Counted from the first letter of the stretch, positions 1-6,666 are shown. The stretch: 8,254 nucleotides of DNA from Gemmatimonadota bacterium (GCA_003567615.1 PWZC01000250.1:1-8254); one strand, 5' to 3'. Numbers and translations are program-made. The notes: generated by a model from the sequence alone, not told the origin.

Positions 1-1
1 C

Positions 2-463
2 CTGGCCCTTCTGCTCCTTCCTCTCATTCTGGTCGGCTGTTTCTCGCACCAGGTGGTCGATCCCGCAGGAGTGGCCGTGGGCGAGGACGTTCGGGTCCGG
101 ATCACCGAAGCGGAAGCCCAGCGACTGGCACCTCTGCTTCAGCGGGAGAGCCGGGTCCTCCAGGGGCGGATCGTGGAGATCCAACCCACCCTGTTCCTGG
201 ACGTGGTGGTCCATAGCGATGTGCAGGGCGCCGCGGTCCGGAGTCTCCGGCAAAGGGTCGAGATCCCGGCCACGTCGCTTCTGGAGATGGAACGTCGAAG
301 TCTGGACCGCCGTCGCACGGGATTTCTCGTCGGGGCCGGAGTTGGGATCGTGGCAGCGCTGGTGATCCGTGAATTTTCAGGAGATGCGGGTGGGGACACC
401 CGCCCACCCCCCGACGGAAGTGGCGAGCTTCGGGGTGTCCCCCCGTTCCGAATCCAGCCCTGA
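2..463 (+). CDS. Small lipoprotein-like protein with C-terminal glycine-zipper helix (5' partial)
   Basis: The reading frame is open to the left edge, so the true start lies outside the window; the GTG at 53 falls after a signal sequence and is not the start. The visible 153 residues begin in a hydrophobic stretch (LALLLLPLILVGC), a signal peptide h-region ending in a lipobox (LVGC, Cys at visible residue 13). Residues about 25-95 alternate hydrophobic and charged residues (VRVRI, GRIVEI, LFLDVVV, VEIPATSLLEME), suggesting a small beta-barrel, SH3/LSm-like fold. Then come an Arg-rich linker (LDRRRTG), a glycine-zipper or membrane helix at about 107-122 (GFLVGAGVGIVAALVI), and a Gly/Pro-rich tail. 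Small barrel plus glycine zipper is an architecture I associate with uncharacterised Gemmatimonadota proteins. Function unknown. The fold and membrane anchoring are inferred. It runs the same way as susC, but a 135-base gap with promoter-like sequence suggests a separate transcript. Confidence 0.75.
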   Translation: MALLLLPLILVGCFSHQVVDPAGVAVGEDVRVRITEAEAQRLAPLLQRESRVLQGRIVEIQPTLFLDVVVHSDVQGAAVRSLRQRVEIPATSLLEMERRSLDRRRTGFLVGAGVGIVAALVIREFSGDAGGDTRPPPDGSGELRGVPPFRIQP

Positions 464-510
464 GTCCATCAGCACGCCCGAAGCGCCCACGCCCGCCGGT
501 GGTCGGCGTC

Positions 511-527
511 CCGGTGCTTGACACCGG
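511..527 (+). other. Small inverted repeat (6-bp stem) in the gap before susC
   Basis: CCGGTG (511-516) and CACCGG (522-527) are perfect reverse complements around a 5-base loop. The repeat begins 48 bases after the stop codon of the upstream lipoprotein-like gene. It could be a weak terminator, but no T-run follows. It shares bases 518-525 with the larger inverted repeat at 518-544, so the two hairpins could not form together. It may simply be an extra half-site of the same operator. Confidence 0.3.
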
Positions 528-544
528 CGTAATGGAGGTGTCAA
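518..544 (+). promoter_or_regulatory. Perfect 8-base inverted repeat containing a TTGACA -35-like box; probable operator/promoter of susCD
   Basis: TTGACACC (518-525) and GGTGTCAA (537-544) are exact reverse complements separated by 11 bases. The TTGAC and GTCAA half-site centres are about 22 bp apart, close to two helical turns, which suits a dimeric regulator on one DNA face. The left arm also reads as a consensus -35 (TTGACA, 518-523). The best -10 at normal spacing is CAAAAT (542-547, 18-base spacer, 4 of 6 matches), which would give a leader of about 45 bases before the ATG at 599. The repeat is seen directly; operator or promoter activity is inferred, and the binding protein is unknown. 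Confidence 0.5.
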
Positions 545-587
545 AATCACCCGGATACGAAGGGCCGTTCGGCGACTATCTGTTGTG

Positions 588-593
588 TACAAT
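588..593 (+). promoter_or_regulatory. TACAAT -10-like box placed for a leaderless susC transcript
   Basis: TACAAT (588-593) matches the TATAAT consensus at 5 of 6 positions and ends 5 bases before the ATG at 599. Transcription from it would begin at or next to the start codon. No Shine-Dalgarno sequence precedes that ATG, which fits leaderless translation. No good -35 lies 16-18 bases upstream. This competes with the promoter reading of 518-547, and either or both could be used. Confidence 0.35.
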
Positions 594-598
594 CTACA

Positions 599-3538
599 AT
601 GAGAACACCCATGCACAGAATTCCGTGCGTGACCCGGCTGTTGCAACCCCGGGTCGAGCGATGGGCAGCGCTCCTGGCGCTCCTCCTCCTGGCGGTGACG
701 GTTCCCGGGGCACTCCTGGCCCAGACGACCGGGACCGTGACGGGCCAGATCACCGACGCCCAGTCCGGGGCGCCGGTGGGGCAGGTGCAGGTCTTCCTCC
801 AGGGGGCTGGACTGGGCTCCCTCACCAACGCTCAGGGTCGTTTCCCCCTGGCCAATGTGCCGGCAGGTAGCTACACGATCCGAGCCGAGCGTCTGGGCTA
901 CCAGGCCGGTACCGGCGAGATCACGGTAGCGGTGGGCGAAGAGACGGTCTTCAACCTGGCCATCGCCACCCAGGCTCTGGCGTTGGACGAGCTGGTGGTG
1001 ACGGGAACGGCGGGTGCGGCGCGCCGCCGCGAGGTGGGCAACACCATCAGCCAGATCGACATGACCAACGTGCTGGAGCCGCCGGCCAACATGGACGCGC
1101 TCCTCCAGTCCCGGGTCACGGGGATGACGGTCACCCCGGGCTCGGGCTCGGTGGGGAGCGGGGCCCAGATCCGGCTGCGGGGGAACGTCTCCGTTGCCAT
1201 GAGCAACCAGCCCATCATCTACGTGGACGGGGTGCGGATCCGGAGTGACGGGTACGCCAAGAACGTTCCCAACACCGGGTTCCAGAGCCGGAGCAACAAC
1301 GACGTCTCGTCGCCGTTGAACGACATCAACCCGGCGGACATCGAGCGTATCGAGGTCATCAAGGGGGCGGCGGCCACCACTCTCTACGGCACTGAGGCGG
1401 CGGCCGGGGTGATTCAGATCTTCACCCGACGCGGCCGGCCCGGTGCGGCCCAGTGGACCATCCAGATGGACCAGGGGATGGCCCGGGTCCTCCCCTTCGG
1501 ACCGGCCACAGCGGACCGGCCCCCGTCGGAGCCCGCACGGACCTCCGCCGGCGGTCGTTCCGAGTTCCTCTTCATCGATCCGTGGCTCCGGAACGCGTGG
1601 CAGCAACGCTATTCCCTCTCCGTGGCCGGGGGACGTGAGGACTTTCAGTACTTCGTTTCCGGGACGCTCACCGACAATGAGGGCGTGCTCCCCAACGACT
1701 ACGAGGAGAAGGTCAACCTCCGGGGCAACTTCGCCTTCTTTCCTATCGACAACCTGCAGCTTCAGTGGAACACGTCGTTCACCTCGACGGAACTCAGCCA
1801 TACGGCTTCGGGGAACAACGCCCATGGCCTGACGCTGAACGCTTTCCGGCGCGACCGGAACTACGCTTCCTCGGAAGACCGGGAAGCCATCGACCCCCTT
1901 CTGAATCAGGAGCTCATCAGCCAGGTCGAGCGGCTGGTGACGGGGGCAACGGCCACCTGGACCCCCACGCCCGATATCACGAACCGCCTCACGGTGGGGT
2001 ATGACCTGGCGCTTCAGAACAACCGGAATCTCCGTCCCTTCGGCTTCGCTCTGGCGCCCACGGGGATCCTGTCCGACCGCCGGCACCGCTTCGCCACCCT
2101 CACGGCGGATCTGGTGTCGAGCTACAACTACCGGATCAACGAGGGTCTGCGCACCAGCTTTTCCGTGGGCGGGCAGATGGTCACCACCGAGACCGAGGAG
2201 ACCGGCGCGTACGGCGAGAACTTCCCCGGTCCCGGCCGGCCGGTGGTGGACGCCGGTGGGTCCACCCTGGGCTTCGAGTCCCGGCAGCGCGTCATCAATG
2301 CAGGTCTCTTCGGTCAGCTCCTCTTCGACTTTCGGGATCGGTACTTCCTGACCCTGGGGATGCGCGTGGACGGAAACAGCGCCTTCGGTGAGAACCTGGG
2401 GCTCCAGAGCTACCCGAAGGTGAGCTTGTCGTGGGTGATCTCCGACGAGGACTTCTGGAACCCGTCGTGGGGACAGGTGAAGCTCCGCTCAGCCTATGGC
2501 CATTCCGGACGGGCGCCTGGTGCCTTCGACGCCGTGCGGACCTACAACCCGGTGGGGTGGGGTCAGGACCCGGCCTTCTTCCCCCTCAACGTGGGGAATG
2601 CCGATCTGGGCCCGGAGCGGACCGCCGAGTTCGAGGCGGGCTTCGACGGGGCGTTCGTGGACGATCGTCTGGCTGTGGAGTTCACCTACTTCAACGCCCG
2701 CACCACCGACGCCCTCTTCAACGTGCGCCAGATTCCGTCGTCCGGATTCCTGGGGAGCCAGCTCGAGAATGTGGGTGAGCTGAAGAACTCGGGGATCGAG
2801 TTGGGTGCAAACTTCACGGTCCTCCGCGGATCCCGTTTCGGATGGGATGTGGGTGGAAATCTCACCACCGTGAACTCCGAGGTGGTGAGTCTGGGCGGGG
2901 CACCGCCCTTCTCCCTGGGGAACTTCGGCTGGATCGTGGAGGGTGCTTCGGTACCGGTGATCCGGGCCCGTTGCGTTACCAACGCCGGGGAGCTCGCCGA
3001 GCCCGTCTTCCAGGATGACTGCGAGATCGGCCCGGCCAATCCGACCCGCATCATCGGAATGAATACCACCGTCTCCCTGCCCCGGGGCATGTCCATCACC
3101 ACCCGTGGCGAGTACCAGGGTGGCCACTACATCTACGACCTGGCGGCCTTCAACGCCGTGACCCGCTCCGTGATCTGGGCCGGGTGCTACAACGTCTACA
3201 GCATCGAGCAGACGCAGGGGCGGGATGCGGTGCCGGCCGAGGATCGGGCCCGCTGCTTCCTCCCCACCCGGGCCGATCACCACATCTATCCGTCCGACTT
3301 CTTCAAGATCCGGGAGGTCACCTTCAACGCCCCGATTCCGGATCGGCTGGTGCCCGGTGACTCCCGGGCGACCTTCACCCTCTCCGGCCGAAACCTGTTC
3401 CGATGGACCAAGCCCGAGTTCCGCACCTTCGATCCGGAGATGTCCAACAACAGCGGGTTCGAGGCTGCCGTCCGTTCGATCTCCGAGCACATCCCCGGAC
3501 CCTCCCTCTGGACCGCTTCGGTCCGGGTGAACTTCTGA
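599..3538 (+). CDS. susC: SusC/RagA-family TonB-linked outer-membrane importer
   Basis: This 979-residue protein is a TonB-dependent beta-barrel importer that works with a SusD lipoprotein to move oligomeric nutrients across the outer membrane. In order: signal peptide 1-41 (hydrophobic 22-40, cut near ALLA/Q); carboxypeptidase-regulatory-like (CnaB) domain about 45-122 (GTVTGQITDAQSGAPV, PAGSYTIRAERLGY); LALDELVVTG at 127-136 where the plug begins; plug to about 279 with the family hallmarks IIYVDGVRI, DIERIEVIKGAAATTLYG and GVIQIFTRRG; then the barrel, ending in Phe (VRVNF). Length is normal for SusC. There is no extra STN signalling domain, so it is unlikely to drive an anti-sigma cascade. 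All four mature cysteines lie at 792-886, probably in extracellular loops. The ATG at 599 lacks a Shine-Dalgarno; the next ATG (611) has only a weak GAGAA upstream. susD follows with a one-base overlap. Substrate cannot be read from sequence. The symbol denotes the family, not proven starch use. Confidence 0.95.
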   Translation: MRTPMHRIPCVTRLLQPRVERWAALLALLLLAVTVPGALLAQTTGTVTGQITDAQSGAPVGQVQVFLQGAGLGSLTNAQGRFPLANVPAGSYTIRAERLGYQAGTGEITVAVGEETVFNLAIATQALALDELVVTGTAGAARRREVGNTISQIDMTNVLEPPANMDALLQSRVTGMTVTPGSGSVGSGAQIRLRGNVSVAMSNQPIIYVDGVRIRSDGYAKNVPNTGFQSRSNNDVSSPLNDINPADIERIEVIKGAAATTLYGTEAAAGVIQIFTRRGRPGAAQWTIQMDQGMARVLPFGPATADRPPSEPARTSAGGRSEFLFIDPWLRNAWQQRYSLSVAGGREDFQYFVSGTLTDNEGVLPNDYEEKVNLRGNFAFFPIDNLQLQWNTSFTSTELSHTASGNNAHGLTLNAFRRDRNYASSEDREAIDPLLNQELISQVERLVTGATATWTPTPDITNRLTVGYDLALQNNRNLRPFGFALAPTGILSDRRHRFATLTADLVSSYNYRINEGLRTSFSVGGQMVTTETEETGAYGENFPGPGRPVVDAGGSTLGFESRQRVINAGLFGQLLFDFRDRYFLTLGMRVDGNSAFGENLGLQSYPKVSLSWVISDEDFWNPSWGQVKLRSAYGHSGRAPGAFDAVRTYNPVGWGQDPAFFPLNVGNADLGPERTAEFEAGFDGAFVDDRLAVEFTYFNARTTDALFNVRQIPSSGFLGSQLENVGELKNSGIELGANFTVLRGSRFGWDVGGNLTTVNSEVVSLGGAPPFSLGNFGWIVEGASVPVIRARCVTNAGELAEPVFQDDCEIGPANPTRIIGMNTTVSLPRGMSITTRGEYQGGHYIYDLAAFNAVTRSVIWAGCYNVYSIEQTQGRDAVPAEDRARCFLPTRADHHIYPSDFFKIREVTFNAPIPDRLVPGDSRATFTLSGRNLFRWTKPEFRTFDPEMSNNSGFEAAVRSISEHIPGPSLWTASVRVNF

Positions 3539-3555
3539 TGCGGAGAATGACCATG
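3536..3555 (+). promoter_or_regulatory. susC/susD translational junction: TGATG overlap and GGAG ribosome binding site
   Basis: The susC stop TGA (3536-3538) shares its A with an in-frame ATG at 3538-3540. GGAG at 3542-3545 lies 7 bases before the ATG at 3553-3555, an ideal Shine-Dalgarno spacing. A third ATG at 3547 is too close to GGAG. The 3553 start is therefore best supported by the ribosome site, while 3538 would rely on termination-reinitiation coupling. Either gives the same mature lipoprotein, since both precede the signal peptide's hydrophobic part. Confidence 0.6.
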
Positions 3556-4842
3556 AAGCTCATGCGGAAGGGATCGGGTTGCACCGTGCGGGGGCTTGGC
3601 CTCGGCGCCCTGGGTGTGGCCGTATTGGTGGCCGGATGCGACTTCGAAGTGACCAATCCTGGACCCATCCAGGAGCAGTTCCTGGAAGAGTCACTGGCAC
3701 AGCCTGCTGTGGTGAATGGAATGGGCCGTGCGCTGGCCCAGGGATTGAACTGGCTGAGCTACACGGGTGCCGCCGTCACCCGGGAGATTCACCCGGCCGG
3801 CTCCACGGCGGCCTTCGGGATCAGCAACGAGTGGTCGCAGGGTGAACTCCGGACGGATGACCGGAACCTGGACACGCACTGGAACCAGTCGAGCCGGGCC
3901 CGCTGGCTCGCCGAGTCCGGGGTGGCCAGGTTGGAGCGGGTCGGCTCCGATTCGCCCGAACTCCTGGTTCAGGCCCGCCTGTGGGCCGGGTATGCCAACC
4001 GGCTCATGGGAGAACACTACTGCGAGGCGGTCATCGATGGTGGGTCCATCCAGCCCCGGACCGAGTATCTGGACCGGGCCGAGCGCTACTTCTCGGCGGC
4101 GCTGGAAACGGCCAGCGGCAACCTGCGTCTGGCCGCCCTGGCGGGACGGGCTTCCATCCGGGTCCATCAGGGGAACTGGTCCGGTGCCGCCGCCGACGCG
4201 GCCCAGGTCCCCACGGACTTCGACTACTTCGTACCCTATTTCAGCGTAGGCTCCGACGATCAGCGGAACCGGATCGCCTGGGCCGGAGCCGGGACCCCCT
4301 ACCGCGCCCACACGATCTGGAACACCCAGTGGGAGGGGTACGGGCTCAGCAATGAGAACCCCGACGGCGATCCCCGGATTCCGTATTCGTACACCCCCGG
4401 GGAGACCGGTGACGCTGCCATTCAGTGCTGCGGGCGGGTCCCCTTCAAGCGGCAGCAGAAGCACCCCACCGACGCTGCCGGTATTCGGCTGTCATCCGGT
4501 CGCGAGATGCGATTGGTGGAGGCAGAGGCCCAACTCGTGGCCGGAAACTGGAACGACGCCATGACCCTCATCAACGGCCTCCGGACCCGGGTAGGGATGG
4601 ATGAGGTGACGGCGGCCAACGCCAACGAGGCGTGGACGCAGTTGAAGCGGGAGCGGGCCATCGAACTCTGGCTCGAGGGTCGCCGCATCGGTGACCGTTT
4701 CCGCTGGAACGCCACCGGCGCGCCTGGCGCCTTCCACGAGTTGGAGCTCCCGGGGGCCAACTCCAACCTTGTCCAGCAGGACTTCTGCTTCCCCATCCCA
4801 CCGGCGGAACGGGAGACGAACCCCAACATCCCGGTTGGCTGA
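3553..4842 (+). CDS. susD: SusD/RagB-family nutrient-binding outer-membrane lipoprotein
   Basis: This is the partner of the upstream SusC: a surface lipoprotein that caps the barrel and binds the substrate. From the 3553 ATG it has 429 residues. A lipoprotein signal peptide ends in VAGC, with lipidated Cys29 followed by DFEVTNPGP, a mature start often seen in Gemmatimonadota SusD proteins. The body is rich in TPR-like helices (for example 112-215). The C-terminal half carries the family signatures: REMRLVEAEAQL at 317-328, INGLRTRVG at 340-348, LKRERAIELWLEGRRIGD at 364-381, and a terminal FPIPPAERETNPNI at 413-426. Cysteines are at 157, 292-293 (a vicinal pair) and 412. Start choice: GGAG sits 7 bases before 3553; the overlapping ATG at 3538 would add five residues. 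It is almost certainly co-transcribed with susC. The family call is secure; the ligand is unknown. Confidence 0.94.
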   Translation: MKLMRKGSGCTVRGLGLGALGVAVLVAGCDFEVTNPGPIQEQFLEESLAQPAVVNGMGRALAQGLNWLSYTGAAVTREIHPAGSTAAFGISNEWSQGELRTDDRNLDTHWNQSSRARWLAESGVARLERVGSDSPELLVQARLWAGYANRLMGEHYCEAVIDGGSIQPRTEYLDRAERYFSAALETASGNLRLAALAGRASIRVHQGNWSGAAADAAQVPTDFDYFVPYFSVGSDDQRNRIAWAGAGTPYRAHTIWNTQWEGYGLSNENPDGDPRIPYSYTPGETGDAAIQCCGRVPFKRQQKHPTDAAGIRLSSGREMRLVEAEAQLVAGNWNDAMTLINGLRTRVGMDEVTAANANEAWTQLKRERAIELWLEGRRIGDRFRWNATGAPGAFHELELPGANSNLVQQDFCFPIPPAERETNPNIPVG

Positions 4843-4899
4843 CGCCAGGTGGCGATGGGTGGGCCCGGCCTGCAGGTGAGGTAGGTGCCGTGACATTGA

Positions 4900-4935
4900 A
4901 AGGGCCCGATCCGGTTTCCACCGGGTCGGGCCCTT
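4900..4935. terminator. Strong bidirectional hairpin terminator between convergent genes
   Basis: Bases 4900-4914 pair with 4921-4935 without a gap (AAGGGCCCGA against TCGGGCCCTT, then a G:T pair and CCGG/CCGG): a 15-bp stem closed by a 6-base loop (TTTCCA). It sits 57 bases after the susD stop and 28 bases before the end of the convergent peptidase gene. T-runs are short on both sides (CTTGTTCC on +, CTTTCAA on -), so it is a U-poor terminator whose strength would come from the stem. Position and symmetry support termination of both operons. Confidence 0.82.
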
Positions 4936-4963
4936 GTTCCACGAAAGGTCCGCGTCGTCCCGG

Positions 4964-6625
4964 TCAGGGCACCTGTTCCAGCGTCGCCCCGTCGGGCATG
5001 CGGCGTAGGCGGTGCACCGGAAGCGCTCCTCCCACCCGCTTCTCCGCCGAAAAGGCGCCGATGCTGGCGAAGGAATCCACATCTTCCGGCTCGAGGAGGG
5101 CGAAGACGAGGGGGGCCAGGGGCTGGCCGCTCCGCACCAGATAGCCACCGAGGGGAAGATCCACCTCACCCACCTCCAGCGACGTACGGACACGGCGCTC
5201 CACATAGCCCTCCGCGGCGGCAGGGGCGTACTCCACGGCTTCCACCCGGAAGTGCTCCACCTCCATTTGCAGGGGTGCGGTGAACCGCTCCACCTGGACA
5301 CCGTGACGCCGGAGCTTCCCGACCAGATCACTCCGGTGGGGCTCGATGAGGTAGCCCACCGGACGGACCCGGGACAGGGTCGAGACAGCGCTGTCCGCAA
5401 AGGGGATCCGGAGATCCAGGATCTCGCCGGTGGGCTCCACGCCGGTCCCGTCGGCGGTGGTCCGGAACTCGGGCATCTGGTAGTCCACGAGCCCCGATGA
5501 GACGAACTCGGCGGTGACCACCACCGAATCGGCCGGGTTCCACTGCGCTCCCCGCTCCATCATGCGGAGCCGGGCCCCTTCCACCGCCGCCACGATGTTC
5601 TCCCCCTCGTCGGCGACCCAACGAGCCATTCCCTCGAGCCCCAACTGCTGTTGGCGACCGCGGGAGACCAGGTGGATGCTGGGATCCTGTTCGCGCCTGG
5701 ACTCGAAGAGGATGCTCACGGCACCGCGCGCCCCCCCGTAGTTCCGGAGGATCCGCAGGCCGTACCCCCCGGAGACGATTCCCTCCTCACCTACCCGCGT
5801 TGGATCCGACGGCTGGATGTGATAGGGAAAGTACGTGTACCCGGCCTCTTCCAGAGCCCCCTGGATGGCATCGCTGGCGGGCCCGGCGGCCAGCGCCCTG
5901 AGAGCCGGGTCCACATTGAGGTTCGAGGGATGGAGCGCGTAGAAGTCATAGACCCTGGGACCGGTCAGCTCGTGGAGGTCCACCATGACATGGGGCCGCC
6001 ATGGGGTGAGAACCTCTTCCACCACAGCGCGGGACTCAGGGTTCGAAAGGCGGGTGTAGTCCCGGTTCAGGTTGTAGCCGGCGCGGTTCTCCCGGGTGCC
6101 CCAGGGGGGCGCCGCCGAGCCGTCGGGGCTGATGACCGGCACCAGGATGAAGACCATATGGTCGAGGAAGGGGGACAGCTCACCGAGAACGACCTCTCGT
6201 GCGAAGCGCATGAGCCCCTCTCCGCCGGCCGGCTCGTTCCCATGCACCTGGGCCCCGATGAAGAAGATGGGTCTCCCTGACGCCTGGGCCTCCCACGGCT
6301 CGGCGATCCCGGGGCGAGCCAGTACCACCAACTCCAGCGGACGACCTTCCCGGCTCCGCCCGATCTCCCGGATCCGCACCGTCTCCGGGGCGAGGGAGGC
6401 CAGGGTCCGGAAGAAGCCGCTGATCTCGTCGGGCGGTGTGATCTCGTCGGTGCCGCTCCGTTCGGCTCGGGTCAGGAGTGCGTCGGAGCCGTCGAGGGCG
6501 GCCCCGGGCGGTGCCTGCTGACCCAGGACGCCCGCGGCAGGAAGGAGGATGGATATCGCGGCAACCAGAAGGAGGGCCCCCGGAGACCTTCGACGGGGAG
6601 CTCCAGCAGGCTGGGAGGGGCGCAC
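4964..6625 (-). CDS. Secreted M14-family zinc carboxypeptidase
   Basis: This is a metallopeptidase of the M14 carboxypeptidase type, which removes C-terminal residues from peptides; it is likely periplasmic or extracellular. From the chosen start it has 553 residues: a signal peptide at about 1-35 (RRRSPG, then ALLLVAAISILLPAAGVLG), a peptidase domain at about 65-345, and a C-terminal region (about 370-553) of beta-rich appearance. Catalytic features are intact: zinc ligands in HGNE (His128, Glu131) and DLHE (His218), substrate-binding NLNRD (Asn187, Arg188) and catalytic Glu308 in LFES. LLEPEDVDSF near the C-terminus resembles the end of long bacterial M14 proteins. Start choice: GTG at 6625 has GGAGG 8 bases upstream and gives a normal signal peptide. 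An upstream GTG at 6670 overlaps the preceding stop (GTGA) and would add 15 residues. It is second in an operon after the LVIvD gene. Exact specificity is unknown. Confidence 0.92.
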   Translation of the reverse strand: MRPSQPAGAPRRRSPGALLLVAAISILLPAAGVLGQQAPPGAALDGSDALLTRAERSGTDEITPPDEISGFFRTLASLAPETVRIREIGRSREGRPLELVVLARPGIAEPWEAQASGRPIFFIGAQVHGNEPAGGEGLMRFAREVVLGELSPFLDHMVFILVPVISPDGSAAPPWGTRENRAGYNLNRDYTRLSNPESRAVVEEVLTPWRPHVMVDLHELTGPRVYDFYALHPSNLNVDPALRALAAGPASDAIQGALEEAGYTYFPYHIQPSDPTRVGEEGIVSGGYGLRILRNYGGARGAVSILFESRREQDPSIHLVSRGRQQQLGLEGMARWVADEGENIVAAVEGARLRMMERGAQWNPADSVVVTAEFVSSGLVDYQMPEFRTTADGTGVEPTGEILDLRIPFADSAVSTLSRVRPVGYLIEPHRSDLVGKLRRHGVQVERFTAPLQMEVEHFRVEAVEYAPAAAEGYVERRVRTSLEVGEVDLPLGGYLVRSGQPLAPLVFALLEPEDVDSFASIGAFSAEKRVGGALPVHRLRRMPDGATLEQVP

Positions 6626-6639
6626 CCGGCGCCCCTCCC
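6613..6639 (-). promoter_or_regulatory. Perfect 11-bp hairpin covering the ribosome binding site and start codon of the M14 peptidase
   Basis: GGGAGGGGCGC (6613-6623) and GCGCCCCTCCC (6629-6639) are perfect reverse complements with a 5-base loop, 10 of the 11 pairs being G:C. In the minus-strand transcript the 5' arm contains the GGAGG ribosome site (6634-6638), and the GTG start (6625-6623) spans the loop and first stem base of the 3' arm. A folded hairpin would hide the site unless it were opened, for instance by ribosomes finishing the upstream gene 42 bases earlier. No T-run follows, so it is not a standard terminator. If translation starts at 6670 the hairpin lies inside the coding sequence. 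Confidence 0.6.
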
Positions 6640-6666
6640 CACACACGTGCCTCAACAACTCCCGCC

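Noticed and set aside
377..2086. 569-residue open frame on the minus strand opposite the start of susC
   Set aside because: It lies antisense to a clear SusC signal peptide, CnaB domain and plug. The translation is low-complexity Arg/Gly/Pro/Val-rich with no recognisable motif, as expected from the mirror frame of a GC-rich gene.
2489..3490. 333-residue open frame on the minus strand opposite the SusC barrel
   Set aside because: Mirror frame of susC with no signal peptide, domain or ribosome site; the sense protein is well supported through this region.
3403..3537. Upstream extension of the susD reading frame
   Set aside because: It lies inside susC in another frame. The lipoprotein signal peptide begins only after the TGATG junction, so the extension is not translated as part of SusD.
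4843..4854. CGCC-AGGT-GGCG mini-hairpin right after the susD stop
   Set aside because: A 4-bp stem in GC-rich sequence is expected by chance, and the strong 15-bp hairpin nearby explains termination.
4492..5400. 302-residue open frame on the minus strand crossing the convergent junction
   Set aside because: It overlaps the conserved C-terminus of SusD in antisense, runs through the terminator hairpin and then follows a wrong frame of the M14 gene.
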